Below are positions 7,324-8,369 of a stretch of 8,369 nt of DNA, in pieces. Below the pieces are notes generated by a model. The model saw only the letters and a list, made by a program, of their open reading frames with translations. It was not told the DNA's origin and did no database searches. The translations under genes were made by a program, and so were the position numbers. Position 1 is the stretch's first letter. The number at the start of each line of letters is the position of its first letter. The DNA comes from an uncultured Desulfobacterium sp. (GTDB lineage Bacteria > Desulfobacterota > Desulfobacteria > Desulfobacterales > Desulfobacteraceae): the NCBI GenBank assembly GCA_937124525.1, contig CAKZLA010000011.1, positions 1 to 8,369 on the forward strand, read 5' to 3'.

Positions 7324-8227
7324 AATAAAGGATCGCTCAAAACTACTCATTGTTGATGATAACAGACAAAACATTGAGATTCTCATGGCCCTTTTTAAGG
7401 ATGAGTACAAAATCGCTGCGGCCATCAATGCCCAGCGTGCCATGAAAATAGCCCAGTCTGAGTCCCCGCCGGATCTCATCCTCATGGATATTTTAATGCC
7501 GGAAATGGATGGATATGAACTGTGTGCAGCACTAAAGGAAATTCCAGCCACCAAGCAGATACCCATTATCTTTGTAACGGCTGTTTCCGAAGTAATGGAT
7601 GAAAGTCGGGGATTTAATCTGGGAGCGGTGGATTATATCACCAAACCCTTTCATCCCCCCATGGTGAAGGCCAGGGTTAAATTGCATCTAAACCTGAAAA
7701 GAAAACAGGAACTTCTTGAAAAATATGCCTTTCTTGATGCCCTCACGGAAATTCCCAACCGACGGCGCTTTGACGAAGTTCTGGAAAAGGAGTGGAACCG
7801 GGCCAAGAGATCTCATTTCCCTTTATCACTGATCATGATCGACATTGATTATTTTAAATATTTCAATGACACCTATGGCCACGGCATGGGAGATGACTGT
7901 CTGAAGACAGTGGCCGCAACCCTGGAGAAGAGTCTGCGCCGGGGAAGCGATTTTATTGCCAGATACGGCGGAGAAGAGTTCATGGCTATTTTACCCGATA
8001 CCAACGGCAATGAGGCCGTTACAATTTGCCAGCACATTGCAGATAATATTAAAGAACTTGCCATTGAACACAGCTCGTCCAGCATCAATGACTGCATCAC
8101 CGTGAGTATGGGGGGAGCCACCATAAATCCCAATGATACAATACCCATTGAAGAGTTTATTGAGGAAAGTATGCAGGAAGCAGCCAGGAAAAAGGAGGAA
8201 CTTGAAGCAGCCCAGAAGTCCCTCTAG
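7316..8227 (+). CDS. Response regulator diguanylate cyclase (REC-GGDEF), C-terminus abnormal
   Basis: This 303-residue cytoplasmic regulator should make c-di-GMP from two GTP when phosphorylated. REC covers about 8-125 with D14/D15, phosphoacceptor D58 ([13 protein letters not shown]), T88 and K110. The GGDEF domain begins at [12 protein letters not shown] (141-152). Metal- and substrate-binding residues match PleD: D176 in [17 protein letters not shown], then N184 and D193. The active-site loop is GGEEF (218-222). The product-inhibition site RxxD is R209-D212, five residues before GGEEF, so feedback control is expected. The start follows the strong AGAGGA and overlaps the kinase, its likely phosphodonor. 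Oddity: after [20 protein letters not shown] the usual closing helix (ADxALYxAK...GRN) is missing. From residue 285 (base 8168) the protein turns into [19 protein letters not shown] and stops at TAG, and the frame then stays open in charged repeat sequence. The end may be chimeric, broken or truly divergent; the enzyme call itself is firm. Confidence 0.92.
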   Translation: MPEIKDRSKLLIVDDNRQNIEILMALFKDEYKIAAAINAQRAMKIAQSESPPDLILMDILMPEMDGYELCAALKEIPATKQIPIIFVTAVSEVMDESRGFNLGAVDYITKPFHPPMVKARVKLHLNLKRKQELLEKYAFLDALTEIPNRRRFDEVLEKEWNRAKRSHFPLSLIMIDIDYFKYFNDTYGHGMGDDCLKTVAATLEKSLRRGSDFIARYGGEEFMAILPDTNGNEAVTICQHIADNIKELAIEHSSSSINDCITVSMGGATINPNDTIPIEEFIEESMQEAARKKEELEAAQKSL

Positions 8228-8369
8228 CGACTCAAGGAGAGGGACAGGGAGAAGCAGGAGAAGGAGAGGGACAGGGAGAAGAAGGAGAAGGAGAAGGAGA
8301 AGGGGCAGAGGGCGCTGAAGCTGGCGAAGAAGAAGGCGGCGACAAGCCAGCCACGCGCCGCGGTCGTTC
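8228..8369 (+). repeat. Polypurine, low-complexity tail with tandem repeats
   Basis: Bases 8234-8312 contain 75 purines out of 79, with four C and no T. A 21-base unit at 8234-8254 recurs exactly at 8261-8281, a 27-base (nine-codon) period, followed by several AAGGAG units. In the cyclase frame, after its TAG, the tract reads RLKERDREKQEKERDREKK and similar to the window edge with no further stop. At least one other frame is also open (GEGEG-like), so openness here is weak evidence for coding. The composition is unlike anything else in the window. It could be the charged-helix part of a gene broken by the TAG, a fragment of another locus joined at a contig end, or non-coding repeat. Confidence 0.6.

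Noticed and set aside
8234..8300. CRISPR array in the terminal repeats
   Set aside because: The repeat period is 27 bases with only 6 bases between copies, the sequence is low-complexity and there are no unique spacers.
8133..8318. 61-residue Arg-rich open frame at the window end
   Set aside because: It is an off-frame reading of the polypurine tract (AGG/AGA codons) and overlaps the GGDEF coding region.

Overview
The window looks like a piece of a Gram-negative bacterial chromosome of moderate G+C. The style of the genes suggests a Desulfobacterota (deltaproteobacterial, Desulfobacter-like) host: a TrpC-TrpF fusion with a 'PLPGGN' loop, a large Cache/HAMP/PAS hybrid kinase, and frequent ccc and ggg codons. 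That placement is inference from gene character, not from a database match. The last ~200 bases do not resemble the rest.

Layout. (1) Bases 1-2552, plus strand: two tryptophan-biosynthesis genes, trpD and a trpC-trpF fusion, one base apart and surely co-transcribed. They cover three consecutive steps from anthranilate to indole-3-glycerol phosphate. No trpA or trpB follows. (2) Bases 2553-2714: a short convergent intergenic region packed with nested inverted repeats, which probably supplies terminators for both flanking genes and may be a small palindromic repeat element. (3) Bases 2715-3551, minus strand: a membrane-anchored LysM protein with a coiled coil and a Lys-rich linker, starting at TTG. 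(4) Bases 3552-3750: an AT-rich divergent promoter region containing a TTGACA/TGTCAA inverted pair. (5) Bases 3751-8227, plus strand: a 1190-residue hybrid histidine kinase (sensor, HAMP, PAS, HisKA, HATPase, REC, REC, HPt), overlapping by 8 bases a REC-GGDEF diguanylate cyclase. (6) Bases 8228-8369: a polypurine, repeat-rich tail.

How the genes work together. TrpD makes phosphoribosyl anthranilate, the TrpF half isomerises it and the TrpC half closes the indole ring. The kinase/cyclase pair reads as one phosphorelay: an extracytoplasmic signal leads to H428, then the REC aspartates, the HPt H1035, and D58 of the cyclase, which makes c-di-GMP. All catalytic residues I could check are present, including the cyclase inhibitory RxxD site.

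Most worth a second look: the cyclase loses the GGDEF family's usual C-terminal helix and runs into a low-complexity charged repeat that stays open beyond its TAG stop; the TrpF general-acid position is Glu instead of Asp; there are nested palindromes after trpCF; and four 8-9 base C/G tracts lie in the kinase and LysM genes. I see no strong evidence of a wholly new system; the gene families are all recognisable.
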